Shown here piece by piece: positions 1 through 8,801 of a stretch of 64,000 nt of DNA. The stretch's first letter is position 1, and each line of letters opens with the position of its first letter. A program made the position numbers and the translations under genes. Origin of the DNA: UBA6522 sp965262365 (GTDB lineage Bacteria; Pseudomonadota; Gammaproteobacteria; Steroidobacterales; Rariloculaceae); assembly GCA_965262365.1 (NCBI GenBank), contig OZ253541.1, positions 4,092,001-4,156,000 on the forward strand, written 5' to 3'. The notes beneath the pieces are model-generated. The model had not been told where the DNA came from. It made no database searches and saw only the letters and a program-made list of their open reading frames with translations.

Positions 1-58
1 TGTAAAGGGTGTCCAAAATGATGTCAGCCCTCTCCATCGCCGCGTGACCGAACGCTTA
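1..58 (-). repeat. Second copy of IS66-type left end (opposite orientation)
   Basis: Positions 1-58 are the exact reverse complement of 2097-2154, the left end of the IS66-type element that follows. The outer tip is CGCTTAC at 53-59. This copy points left, so another copy or fragment of the same element probably lies beyond the window edge. The two ends are back to back and separated only by the group II intron. Confidence 0.85.
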
Positions 59-67
59 CTTTCAAGG

Positions 68-140
68 GTCCGAGTAGGCGGGGGCATTGCTGCGCCCCGC
101 CCCTCACAGACCCGAGCGAGCGGAATTCCCGCACTCGGTT
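68..140 (-). ncRNA. Group II intron domain V / VI
   Basis: On the minus strand, 138-112 forms a hairpin CCGAGTGCGG...CCGCTCGCTCGG, the shape of catalytic domain V. It is followed by a G/C-rich domain VI helix (about 110-68) ending with CCTACTCGG, where the unpaired A would be the lariat branch point. This is judged from pattern memory of bacterial introns; no covariance model was run. Confidence 0.7.
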
Positions 141-142
141 CC

Positions 143-1402
143 TCACTTGACAGATTCGCTGCAAGGACCGGGCCATCGACGCACGATCCGTACTGAAGGC
201 AAGGGGTATCGCTTGAGCAGTGCATTCATCCGGTCCCAGTTCATACGCCGAAGGCGGTTGCGGCGAGAGAGCCACTTCCGCCAAATTCGAATGACCTGGT
301 AGCGGAACCACTCCAGTCGTTTGCCGTTCCCCGTCAGACCGTAATATGCGCAGTGTCCCCGGATCATCAGGGCAAGGTGGTCGCGTTGCGCCTCGATCGG
401 CAGGTGCCGGTGCCTCTTGCACCAGTCGTGCACCGATTTCAGCGCGCGGGCGAACCGTCCCTTGGCCGTGATCTGGCAAACCACGTCCTTACCTCGTCTC
501 GACCGTCCCCAGACGTGGGTGAAGCCGAGAAAGTCGAACGTCGTGGCCGTCGCCATCCAATGCCGCCCGTAGGGGCGCGTCCGGCGAAAGTCCACGTAGC
601 GCGTCTTGGTCTCATGGAGCTTGAGCCCGTAGCGACCCAGACGTTTCCCCAGCACGTCAAGCACGCGCTTGCCGCTGAGGCGGTCTTCAAAGGAAAGTAC
701 AAAATCATCGGCGAATCGCACTAGCTGACACTCCCCGTGGAGGCGCGGTTTCACCACTTGCTCGAACCACAAGTCCAGCACATGGTGCAGGAATACGTTC
801 GATATCAGCGGCGAAATTACACCACCCTGAGGCGTTCCGGCGACCGGCCTGTGCACGGTGCCCGCTTCGAGCACCCCCGCGTTCAGCCACTTATCGATCA
901 TGCGTCTGACGACGCCATCCTTGATCCGCAAGTCGAGGAATGACCGCAGGTGGGAGAACGGGATCGTATCGAAGTATTTCGAGACATCCGCGTCAATCAC
1001 CCACCGCTGGCGGTGCTCAATGATGCCCTTGCGCAAGTCGTCAAGGGCGTCGTGGGCCGAGCGTCCGCGCCGGAACCCGTACGAGCACGGCAGAAAGTCC
1101 GTCTCGTAGATCGGCTCCAGCAACATCAGCACAGCCCGCTGCGCCACCTTGTCTTCAAAGGTCGGAATGCCCAAGGGACGTTTCGTGCCGTCCGCCTTCG
1201 GGATGTAGTGCCGCCGCACCGGCGGTGCGACATAGCGGCCCGACTCGATCCGGTTCAGGAGGTCTTCAAGATTGGCCTCCAAATCCTTCTCATAGTCCGC
1301 GCCCGTCACCCCGTCGATGCCCGGTGCACCGTCCTTTCGCGTCCGCCGATACGCCTCCAGCATCCATTCCCTGTCGATCAGGTGATGCAGCGACGTGAAC
1401 AC
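143..1402 (-). CDS. ltrA: Group II intron reverse transcriptase/maturase
   Basis: Encodes a 419-aa intron-encoded protein that would help splice the intron and copy it during retrohoming. Visible RT landmarks are DGAPGIDGVT (RT0/1), KRPLGIPTFEDKV, YGFRRGRSAHDAL, the TPQGG motif and the catalytic FADD (in place of the common YADD). The C-terminal part (FLGFTHVWG ... GHCAYYG ... WRKWLSRR) matches the group II maturase domain. No HNH endonuclease domain is seen, so it may depend on nicked or replicating DNA. The start given is GTG. The same frame stays open upstream to about 1490 with plausible family sequence (TYTKQQWIAEQARKHPER), but the only upstream ATG is in another frame, so a 1-base deletion near the N-terminus is likely. 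Confidence 0.9.
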   Translation of the reverse strand: MFTSLHHLIDREWMLEAYRRTRKDGAPGIDGVTGADYEKDLEANLEDLLNRIESGRYVAPPVRRHYIPKADGTKRPLGIPTFEDKVAQRAVLMLLEPIYETDFLPCSYGFRRGRSAHDALDDLRKGIIEHRQRWVIDADVSKYFDTIPFSHLRSFLDLRIKDGVVRRMIDKWLNAGVLEAGTVHRPVAGTPQGGVISPLISNVFLHHVLDLWFEQVVKPRLHGECQLVRFADDFVLSFEDRLSGKRVLDVLGKRLGRYGLKLHETKTRYVDFRRTRPYGRHWMATATTFDFLGFTHVWGRSRRGKDVVCQITAKGRFARALKSVHDWCKRHRHLPIEAQRDHLALMIRGHCAYYGLTGNGKRLEWFRYQVIRIWRKWLSRRNRLRRMNWDRMNALLKRYPLPSVRIVRRWPGPCSESVK

Positions 1403-2184
1403 CCGCTCCGGGTGCTTCCTCGCCTGTTCGGCTATCCACTGCTGTTTCGTGTACGTGTTTGTGGAACTCAGCGTTTCCTCCAGCGTTTCCCATCAGTGGG
1501 TCTGTACAAATGACGCCCCGCTTCCCTCCAGCGGGTCCCGATGGCCACGGTTCCCCGCCTTCACAGGTACTATCAAGGCGCTAAGACTTCCTGCTCCGCA
1601 TGGCCTTCGGCTTATTGATTCGCCAGCCGACTCCGCGGGGTGCCTGCCCTGTTTGTGTCCGCCCAAGGCGCTCACGCCGCCGTGCAGGCTCGGCGACGGG
1701 CCAGGGTCTACATTGTTCACGCTGGCCTCCCCGTTCCAGCGGTCTCGCCCACGGGCAAGAGCAGGATCTCCCAGGTTCCCTGACGATCCATACCGTGACT
1801 CTGCGCCGGTCCACGACCCCGGACGACCCTTCGCGCCTCGCCGCTAACGGCGCTTCCGGTGCTGCCCCCGGCCACTTAACACCGAAGGCGTCATCGATTC
1901 CGATTTCGAGGCTTCCTCCGCCGCTTCATCACCTGCTGTCTACGCTTCACGACGGGCGTTGCCGCGCGCCACGCAAGACTCGCTTCCGGCTGGCGGGCTG
2001 CGCCTTTGCCGGGCGGGAGTCAAACCCGCTGGATCGCTACGAGAGGTTTCAGTTCAATTCATAGCATTCTCCTCTCCAGGGCTTTCCCTGGCGCAATAAG
2101 CGTTCGGTCACGCGGCGATGGAGAGGGCTGACATCATTTTGGACACCCTTTACAAGACACTGGTAACGCCTCCGACGATTTGCT

Positions 2185-4743
2185 ATGGTCGCGCACATGG
2201 CGATGCGCGACGAGGACTTCGGGACGAGTTTGACGCTGGCCGAGGCGGACGGCGAGTTCTGGTCGCCGCCGACGCCGGCGCCGGCATCGGAGCCGCGCGA
2301 TTGGCGGTCTCTGTACGAACAGGCACAGGCCCGCGCGGAGACGGAACGGGCACGGGCGGACGCGGCGGATACGCGCGCGGAGGAGCTGCGCCGGGCGGAG
2401 ATAGATGCCCGTTCCCGCGCGGGCTTGCTGAAGACGCAGCTCGACAAGAGCCGGGAGAAGCTCACGGCTGCCGTCGAGGAGGTGAAGGAAGTCCGCCGTA
2501 CGGCGAAGGATGCGCTGTTCTTCCAGACGGAGGTGGCGCGGCTGGAGAAGCTGCTTTCGCAGGCCGGTGTCGACTCGCGCAAGAGCAGCACGATCATGTC
2601 GCTGCGCAAGGAAGTTTTCCAGTTGCGCGAAGCCTTGCAGACTTTGCAGCCCGGCAAGGGGACGGCGGTGGCGCTGCGCCGGGAAATCGATTCTCTGACC
2701 CGCGAGAATGCCCGGCTGCGCAAGGCCCTGGAGCAGCCGCAGGAGCAGAAGGACGAACTCACGGCATTGCGCAGGAAGGTTGCGGCGCTTCGCAGGTGGA
2801 AACGGCGCGCACAGCCGTCTCGGCCCCGGGCGAGCGTCCAGTTGCGCAAGGCGCTGGACCGCGCGCGCAAGCAGAAGGACACGATCAAGGGACTGCGCGG
2901 GGAAGTCGGTTCCCTGAACCGCGAGACCCGTCGGCTGAACCGGGAGAACCGCCGGCTGCGCCGCGAGCAGGAACGGTTGCAGGACCTCAAGGCGACAGTG
3001 CGCCGACTGACCTTCGAAACCAAGCTGCAGCGCGGGGAGCTGGCGGGATACCACGACCAGATGGACCTCATCAAGGCGCAGCAGAGCCGCATCATCCGTC
3101 TGCAGGTGGCCGTGAGAACGTCGGCCATCAAGAACGAGAAGCTGGAGGCCGAGCTTGCCGAACGTCCCCTGCTGTCCGCGGTCTTCAGGACAGTGCGCGA
3201 TCGGAACAGGACCATCGAGTCGCTGCACAAGGAGATCGCCCGACAGCGCAAGGCGAACGCTGCACAGGGCAAGAAGATCAAGGCGCTGCGCGCCCACAGA
3301 GCGAGGCTGCAAGCCCGGATTGCCCAGCTGCGCTCGAGCCGGGCCGTGTTGTCGAAGGCGGTATTCGGGGGCAGGAGCGAGAAGCAGGAAACGCCGCGGT
3401 CGGAGCGCAAGCGCGGCCAGCAGCGCGGTGCGGCCGGCCACGGGCGCACCCAGCGGCCAACGCTGGAGGAGAAGGAGGAACGGCAGGAGCCGCCAGAGGA
3501 CGCGCGCGTGTGTTCCTGTTGCGGCAAGCCCTATGTCGCCGACGGCGAGCGTTCCTCGTCCGTCATCGAGATCGCGGTCAAGGCCCATGTCCGCAGGATC
3601 GTGCGCCCGCGCTACCGTCGGGGTTGCGACTGCCTGTCCTCGCCACTGCAAGCGATCGCGCCTCCGCCGGCCCGCTTGTTCCCCAGGACGCCCTACGGGA
3701 CCAGCGTCTGGGCGCGCATCCTGTACGAGCGATTTGCCTGCCACCGCCCCCTGCGGCGGACCGCGGCGTGGATGACGGATCAGGGGCTGGCGATCGCGCC
3801 AGGAACCATAGCCGACAGCGTGCGTCGCTGCCCGGTGCTGTTCGCGCCGCTCGCCGCGGCGATCCTCACCCACCAGAACGAGATGGCGGTGCGCCACGCC
3901 GACGAGACCGGCTGGCGCATCCAGTCGCTGAGCGAGACTGGCCGCTCGCGGCGTGCGTGGCTGTGGATCTCGGTCAGCGCCGATGCGGTCTACTTCGTGG
4001 CGGACCCCTCGCGCAGCGCCGAGGCCGCGATGAGGCTGTTCGGTTCGGTCAAGGGCATCGTGTTCCTGGTCTGCGACCGCTACAGCGCCTACATCAAGAT
4101 GGCGCGCGGGCTCGACGGCAAGGTGATCCTGTGCTGGTGTTGGGTGCACCAGCGGCGCGACTTCATCGAGTGTGCGGCCGGACAGCAAAAGCTGACGCAG
4201 TGGTGCGAGGGATGGGTCGAGCGGTTCGCGTCGACCTGCCGGCTGAACAAGGAGCGGCTGGAGCATTACGACCCCGCTCTCGACCACCAGACGCCGGCGT
4301 TCGACGCCGCGCAGGGGGCACTGAAGAAGGCCGTCGACGGTCTGTTCGCGCGGGCCGAAGCGGAGTTGGCCGACTTGCCGGTCAAGGCGCGCCAGGGCAA
4401 GGCGCTACGCTCGCTGCTCAAGCACCGCGAGGGACTGAGCGTCTTCGTCGACAATCCCCAGGTGCCCATGGACAACAATGCCGCGGAGCGCGCGTTCCGA
4501 GGGGCCGTTATCGGGCGTCGATTGAGCTTCGGTTCGGACAGCAGGCTCGGCGCCGACTTCACCGCGATGATGTACTCGGTCGTCGGCACCCTCGCCTTGA
4601 ACGGCATCGACGTCCAGTGCTGGCTGGAGGCGTGGCTGGCAGCTTGCGCGGAGAATGGCGGCAGGCCGCCGGACGACCTGTCACCCTGGCTGCCCTGGTC
4701 GATGAGCGAGGAGCGCAAGCGCGAGTTCACGGCGCCGGGATGA
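2185..4743 (+). CDS. tnpC: IS66-family transposase with very long coiled coil
   Basis: 852 aa, against about 500 for ordinary IS66 TnpC. Residues ~60-400 are a nearly continuous Arg/Lys/Glu/Leu coiled coil. A CSCCGKPY zinc-finger-like motif comes near residue 445. The DDE catalytic domain follows: D573 in RHADETGW, D631 in CDRYSAY and E768 in NNAAERAF. It would cut and join the element's inverted repeats. Its TGA overlaps the next ATG (ATGA at 4740-4743), so the two genes are translationally coupled. The extended coiled coil suggests oligomerisation or replacement of the missing TnpA/TnpB partners (inference). Confidence 0.9.
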   Translation: MVAHMAMRDEDFGTSLTLAEADGEFWSPPTPAPASEPRDWRSLYEQAQARAETERARADAADTRAEELRRAEIDARSRAGLLKTQLDKSREKLTAAVEEVKEVRRTAKDALFFQTEVARLEKLLSQAGVDSRKSSTIMSLRKEVFQLREALQTLQPGKGTAVALRREIDSLTRENARLRKALEQPQEQKDELTALRRKVAALRRWKRRAQPSRPRASVQLRKALDRARKQKDTIKGLRGEVGSLNRETRRLNRENRRLRREQERLQDLKATVRRLTFETKLQRGELAGYHDQMDLIKAQQSRIIRLQVAVRTSAIKNEKLEAELAERPLLSAVFRTVRDRNRTIESLHKEIARQRKANAAQGKKIKALRAHRARLQARIAQLRSSRAVLSKAVFGGRSEKQETPRSERKRGQQRGAAGHGRTQRPTLEEKEERQEPPEDARVCSCCGKPYVADGERSSSVIEIAVKAHVRRIVRPRYRRGCDCLSSPLQAIAPPPARLFPRTPYGTSVWARILYERFACHRPLRRTAAWMTDQGLAIAPGTIADSVRRCPVLFAPLAAAILTHQNEMAVRHADETGWRIQSLSETGRSRRAWLWISVSADAVYFVADPSRSAEAAMRLFGSVKGIVFLVCDRYSAYIKMARGLDGKVILCWCWVHQRRDFIECAAGQQKLTQWCEGWVERFASTCRLNKERLEHYDPALDHQTPAFDAAQGALKKAVDGLFARAEAELADLPVKARQGKALRSLLKHREGLSVFVDNPQVPMDNNAAERAFRGAVIGRRLSFGSDSRLGADFTAMMYSVVGTLALNGIDVQCWLEAWLAACAENGGRPPDDLSPWLPWSMSEERKREFTAPG

Positions 4744-5621
4744 CCGGCGCCATCGAGTGCCGCTACTACGGGCGCGACTTCACGGCTGAGGAGATGGCGC
4801 TGCTGCGCGCCCTGATCGCCGCCGAGCCGCAGCCGACCCGCGCCGCCCTGGCGAGAGAGTTCTGCCGGCGCATCGGCTGGTTCAAGCCCGACGGCGGCCT
4901 CAAGGACATGATGGCCAAGGTGACCATGCTCGCCATGCACCGCGACGGCGCGATCGCGCTGCCGCCGCCAAGAGGAAAACAGGGCCGGCCCAAGCCCATC
5001 GTCTTCGGACCCCAGACCGAGCCGCCGCTGTTCCCGGCGCCGACGACGCTGGAGGGGGTTCGCCCGCTCGACTTCCGCACCGTCGTGCGCAACACCCGGG
5101 AAGGGAAGCTCTGGAACGAGTTCGTCGCCCGCTACCACTACCTCGGCTACAAGACCCTGGTGGGCGCGCAAATGCGCTACGCCGTCCGCGACCGCGACGG
5201 CTGGCCCGTCGCCATGCTCGGCTTCTCCACCGCCGCGTGGAAGCTCGCCCCGCGCGACAAGTTCATCGGATGGACGCCCGAGAAGCGCGAGAAGAACCTG
5301 CCGCTGGTGGTCGACAACCCGCGGTTCCTCATCCTGCCGTGGATCAAAATCCCCAACCTCGGCTCGCACATCCTCGCCCTCGTGCGCCGCCGCTTGCCAC
5401 GGGACTGGACCGAGCGCTACAACACCATCCCCGTACTCATCGAGACCTTCGTCGAGACCCCGCGCTACACCGGCGCCGTCTACAACGCCTCCGGCTGGAC
5501 ACATGTCGGAACCACCCAAGGAAGAGGACGCTATGACAGGCATACGAAACGAGCCCAGCCGAAAAAGGACATCTGGTTGCGACCCCTCCGCAAGGACTGG
5601 AAGCGAACGCTCAATCGTTGA
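4740..5621 (+). CDS. DruA-like DUF4338 protein in an IS66 element
   Basis: 293 aa. It matches the DUF4338 family, whose named member is DruA of the Druantia anti-phage system; most relatives I know of sit beside transposases. Recognisable blocks are LWNEFVARYHYLGYK, AMLGFSTAAWKL, FIGWTPEKREKNL, VVDNPRFLILPW, SHILALVRRRL and YNASGWTHVGTTQGRGRYDR. The start ATG overlaps the transposase stop codon. No druB-E genes are present, so I do not call this a Druantia locus. It is more likely an accessory transposition or DNA-processing factor of the element. The biochemical activity of the family is not known to me. Confidence 0.8.
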   Translation: MTGAIECRYYGRDFTAEEMALLRALIAAEPQPTRAALAREFCRRIGWFKPDGGLKDMMAKVTMLAMHRDGAIALPPPRGKQGRPKPIVFGPQTEPPLFPAPTTLEGVRPLDFRTVVRNTREGKLWNEFVARYHYLGYKTLVGAQMRYAVRDRDGWPVAMLGFSTAAWKLAPRDKFIGWTPEKREKNLPLVVDNPRFLILPWIKIPNLGSHILALVRRRLPRDWTERYNTIPVLIETFVETPRYTGAVYNASGWTHVGTTQGRGRYDRHTKRAQPKKDIWLRPLRKDWKRTLNR

Positions 5622-5669
5622 ATCCTCCATACTCATCGCCGCGTGACCGAACGCTTACCGGTTTTCCCG

Positions 5670-6941
5670 ATGCCCAAAAGCCCGCCCAAGAAAATCACCA
5701 AGCGCATGGTGGACGCCTTGTCCGTCGATGGCAACCCGGGGGTGTTGTGGGACCGGGACCTGCCGGGCTTCGGCGTGCGGGTCTATCGCACCGGTCGTAT
5801 CGCCTACGTGGTGCAAAGCCGGGGCCCGAACGGTTCCAGGCGCGCGACGCTGGGCGAGCACGGAGAGATCACGCCGGAGCAGGCGAGAAAACTCGCCGCG
5901 GCGGCGATCGACCGGATCAAGTTGGGCAAGGAGGCGCTGGCGCACGAGCCGGAACCGGATGCGAAACTGACGGTGGGGGATCTGGCGCAGCAGTGCCTGG
6001 TCCGGTACGTGGACGTTCAATGCAAGGACTCGACCGCGAAGCGGTACCGGCAGCTGCTGCGCAGCCACATTGTCCCGGCGCTGGGGGAGATGCCGGTCGT
6101 TTCGGTGGAACGCGAACACATCGCGGCACTTCATCATGATCTGCGTGACAAACGCGGAACGGCGAACAACGCGATGTGGGTACTTTCGAAGATGTTTTCG
6201 CTTGCCGAGGCCTGGGGGCTGCGCCCGGCGGGCAGTAATCCGTGCCGGTCGGTGCGGGCGTACAGGATCAAGCGCCGGGAGCGGTTTCTGGGCCGGGCGG
6301 AATATCGACTGATCGGACGGGTGTTGCAGGAGTCTGAATCGAACGGTTCGGCCTGGCCGGCGGCGGTGGCGGCGATCCGGCTGCTGATGCTGACGGGGTG
6401 CCGGAGACAGGAGATCGCCACGCTTCGATGGGATGACGTGGACCGCACGGCCGGGCACCTGAGGCTGCGGGACAGCAAGAGGGGTGCTCGCATGGTCCCT
6501 CTGCCGCCGGCGGCGCTCGAGGTGCTGGACGGCATCGCCCGGGTGGATGGCAATGCCTGGGTGTTCGTCGGTCGGAAGCAAGGCGCACATGTGTCGCAGC
6601 TGACCTCGCACTGGCATCGGCTGCGGTCGAAGATGCCACGTTCACTGCACGACGTGCGGTTGCATGACCTGCGTCACAGTTACGCTTCCCATGCCCTGGC
6701 GCTGGGCGAGAGCCTGTCGATGATCGGGAAGCTCCTGGGCCACACGAGCATGGACACCACGGCAAGGTACGCGCACCTGGCCCGGGATACCGAAAAAGCC
6801 TCGGCCGCGAAGGTCGCCGCCAGCATCGAAGCCAACATCCTGCCCGATGGCCTTGCAGGCGGCAGCCCCGCAGGCGGCAGCCCCGCAGGCGGCAGCCCCC
6901 TGTCAGGCAGAAACGCCCTGGCGCAAGGGCTCGGCGGCTGA
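5670..6941 (+). CDS. Tyrosine recombinase/integrase 1 (DUF4102 arm-binding)
   Basis: 423 aa P4-type integrase. The N-terminal DUF4102 arm-binding domain (residues ~5-85) contains LWDRDLPGFGVRVY. A SAM-like core-binding domain comes next, then the catalytic domain with TGCRRQEI (first Arg), LHDLRHSYASHAL (H-x-x-R) and TARYAHL (Tyr nucleophile). The ATG at 5670 is chosen because the longer reading frame from 5643 begins inside the IS66 inverted repeat. The C-terminus carries three 15-bp tandem repeats (6855-6899) giving AGGSP repeats. It is followed 26 bp later by a paralogous integrase in the same direction. Confidence 0.92.
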   Translation: MPKSPPKKITKRMVDALSVDGNPGVLWDRDLPGFGVRVYRTGRIAYVVQSRGPNGSRRATLGEHGEITPEQARKLAAAAIDRIKLGKEALAHEPEPDAKLTVGDLAQQCLVRYVDVQCKDSTAKRYRQLLRSHIVPALGEMPVVSVEREHIAALHHDLRDKRGTANNAMWVLSKMFSLAEAWGLRPAGSNPCRSVRAYRIKRRERFLGRAEYRLIGRVLQESESNGSAWPAAVAAIRLLMLTGCRRQEIATLRWDDVDRTAGHLRLRDSKRGARMVPLPPAALEVLDGIARVDGNAWVFVGRKQGAHVSQLTSHWHRLRSKMPRSLHDVRLHDLRHSYASHALALGESLSMIGKLLGHTSMDTTARYAHLARDTEKASAAKVAASIEANILPDGLAGGSPAGGSPAGGSPLSGRNALAQGLGG

Positions 6942-6967
6942 AGCGGCGTATCGGAGGTCCGAAAGAC

Positions 6968-8173
6968 ATGGCCAAGCTGACGCGCACGTCAATTTCCCGC
7001 CGCACGGTGGAGAACCTGTCGGTCGAGAAGGACACGGTGTACTGGGACCGGGAACTACCGGGATTCGGTGTAAGGGCCTACGCCACCGGCAGCAAGGTGT
7101 ACGTGGTGCAGACCCGGGCGAAGGGCCAATCCAAACGGGTGACGATCGGGCGTCACGGGGTGATCGCGCCGGAGGAGGCGAGGCGTCGCGCCGCACTGAT
7201 CATCAGCCGGATCAAGTCGGGCCAGCCCGCTGTCGCGAACCCCGCACCGAAGGGACCCACGGTGTCGGAAGTGGCCGGGCGGTATGTGGCCGAACACGTG
7301 GAGGTGCGCCTGAAGGCGAGCACGGCGCGGATGGTTCGTATCGATATCGACCGGTACATCCTGCCGGAGTTCGGGAAGCTTGCGATCGAGGCCGTCGGGC
7401 ACGAGCGGATCGCGGCGTATCATTCAAACCTCCACCGGGTGCCGTCGATGGCCAACCGTATGGTCGAGACGCTCTCGGCGATGTTTTCCATGGCCGAGAC
7501 CTGGGGTCTGCTGGCGCAGGGCGGCAACCCGTGTCCTCGGGTAGTGCGGTACAAGGCCAGGCGCAAGGAACGCTTTCTGACGGAGGCGGAGTTTGAACGG
7601 CTCGGCCGGGTGTTGAGCGAGATGGAGGCCGAGGGAGACATCCTGCCCCGCGCAGCGGCTGCGATTCGATTGCTGATGCTCACGGGGTGCCGGTGCAACG
7701 AGATACTGAAGCTGCGTTGGGATGAGGTGGATCTGGAGAGGAACGAACTGCGGCTCAGGGATTCCAAGACCGGTCCGAGAACGGTGCCGCTGTCGCCGTC
7801 GGCGGCCAGCGTGCTGGCGGAGCGGCCGAGAGCGTCGGGCGATCCCTGGGTGATTCCCGGACGCATCAAGGGAAAGCCGTTGATAAACGTCGACAGGTCC
7901 TGGAGGAAAGTCCGCGCGCGGGCGAAACTCGAGGACGTTCGGCTGCACGATCTTCGCCATTCGTTCGCCTCCCGCGCACTGGCGCTGGGGGAGAGCCTGC
8001 CGATGATCGGCAAGCTCCTGGGACACAAGCGAATTCAGACCACGGCGCGGTACGCGCACCTGGCGGAGGACTCGGTGAAGGCATCGGCCGCCCGGATCGC
8101 CGCGAGCATCGGGGCGGAGATCATGCCGGGCGGCGTCCGACGGTCGCACCCGGTGCGGTTGCGAAACGACTGA
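6968..8173 (+). CDS. Tyrosine recombinase/integrase 2 (DUF4102 arm-binding)
   Basis: 401 aa, clearly paralogous to the preceding integrase (YWDRELPGFGVRAY, VPSMANRMVETLSAMFSMAETWG). Catalytic signature: TGCRCNEI, LHDLRHSFASRAL and TARYAHL. A purine-rich stretch just upstream (GGAGG at 6953) can serve as ribosome binding site. Tandem integrases suggest one recombinase per half-site, or successive use in integration and excision. The pair may belong to the element whose remnants follow. Confidence 0.92.
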   Translation: MAKLTRTSISRRTVENLSVEKDTVYWDRELPGFGVRAYATGSKVYVVQTRAKGQSKRVTIGRHGVIAPEEARRRAALIISRIKSGQPAVANPAPKGPTVSEVAGRYVAEHVEVRLKASTARMVRIDIDRYILPEFGKLAIEAVGHERIAAYHSNLHRVPSMANRMVETLSAMFSMAETWGLLAQGGNPCPRVVRYKARRKERFLTEAEFERLGRVLSEMEAEGDILPRAAAAIRLLMLTGCRCNEILKLRWDEVDLERNELRLRDSKTGPRTVPLSPSAASVLAERPRASGDPWVIPGRIKGKPLINVDRSWRKVRARAKLEDVRLHDLRHSFASRALALGESLPMIGKLLGHKRIQTTARYAHLAEDSVKASAARIAASIGAEIMPGGVRRSHPVRLRND

Positions 8174-8801
8174 ACCGACGTGCGCCGCTTGCGCGGCCAG
8201 GGCGGTACAGGCTCTCGTTTCGCACCGCACAAGAAAAGTTATCCACAACCGCCCAACCCGCCCGAGCGGGACGACCGTCGAAGGCCGATCTGGAGGCTTT
8301 GGAACAGGTTCGGTGCCGTTCGCCGAGCACGCCTGAAGGATCGGCGGGACCGGCGGGATCGAGGCCGGTCCGAGGATCGGGTATCCGCACGAAAGAGCAT
8401 TCGGGCCGCAGCGGCGGTGCCCGTGGACTTGCTGGCGCCGATTGCAGGTTTCGGGAGCGGCACGAGCCGTGAGCTGCCGTTTCCGGACAGGTGCAATGGC
8501 TTGATTCGCTTGCATTTAATGATTCCGGTCGGGCGCGAACGGTTTTGTCCCGCCACCCGCGTGGACAGCGCGCCCGCACGCCCTTCGGACACCCGGGCCG
8601 AACCCGGTAAACCGCACCTTCGCCCGTGCCTTCACCGCGCGCTTGTGACGCTAGGCGCCGCGGCTTTCAAGCGCGCGCGGCCCGCCGCCTGACCCGCCTT
8701 TTCGTCTCTGGCGCGCAGGCCCCGTTCGGCTGGGACTCGGCGTCCGTTGGCGCGGGACTGCAAGTAGCGAATGGCGTTGTCGGGGTGGGGTGGGCGCCCC
8801 T
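8174..8801. other. Non-coding stretch after integrase pair; single DnaA-box match
   Basis: No convincing gene. A perfect DnaA-box consensus match, TTATCCACA, is at 8239-8247, but no cluster of boxes or AT-rich region supports an origin. As the DNA next to the integrase genes, this is a reasonable place to look for an attachment site; I saw no tRNA or obvious direct repeat. Confidence 0.35.

Larger units (their letters stand above)
59..2096 (-). mobile_element. Group II intron (retroelement) between two IS66 ends
   Basis: The minus strand begins next to an IS66 tip (near 2096) with a GC-rich hairpin, CCAGGG-AAAG-CCCTGG. It then has about 600 nt without a gene, which is the expected place for intron RNA domains I-III. 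The maturase ORF follows, and the element ends with a domain V/VI-like fold near position 68. The exact boundaries are inferred: 3' end next to GTAAGCG (reverse complement at 53-59), 5' end TTGCGCC rather than the usual GTGCG. The flanks are two identical inverted IS66 ends, so the ancestral target looks like a head-to-head joint of two element ends. Confidence 0.75.
2097..5658 (+). mobile_element. IS66-family element carrying a DruA-like gene
   Basis: The ends are inverted repeats: TAAGCGTTCGGTCACGCGG at 2097 and its reverse complement ending at 5657-5658. The GTAAGCG tip is typical of IS66. At the left end the outermost G is replaced by intron sequence. Two overlapping genes fill the element: a transposase and a DUF4338 protein. 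The tnpA and tnpB genes usual in IS66 are absent. The right tip lies 11 bp upstream of the integrase start codon at 5670, so the element may have cut that gene from its native promoter. Confidence 0.85.

Noticed and set aside
143..1402. Reverse transcriptase as the DGR RT for the FGE target
   Set aside because: It has the group II maturase domain and sits with intron domain V; it is 9.7 kb from the TR/VR pair and inside an intron.
2134..4287. 717-aa minus-strand ORF opposite the first IS66 transposase, and an overlapping 492-aa ORF
   Set aside because: Arg/Leu/Gln-rich low-complexity product mirroring a coiled-coil gene; the plus-strand frame has clear transposase motifs. A GC-rich shadow.
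2118..4739. Long N-terminal extension (about 870 residues) in frame with the DruA-like gene
   Set aside because: It is the plus-one shadow of the transposase, with Gly/Ala/Arg-rich sequence. The true start is the ATG overlapping the transposase stop.
4740..5621. Druantia defence system
   Set aside because: Only a DruA-like gene is present, inside an IS66 element, without DruB-E helicase and partner genes.
8239..8247. DnaA box suggesting a replication origin
   Set aside because: Single TTATCCACA without companion boxes, AT-rich DNA or a rep gene nearby; expected occasionally by chance.
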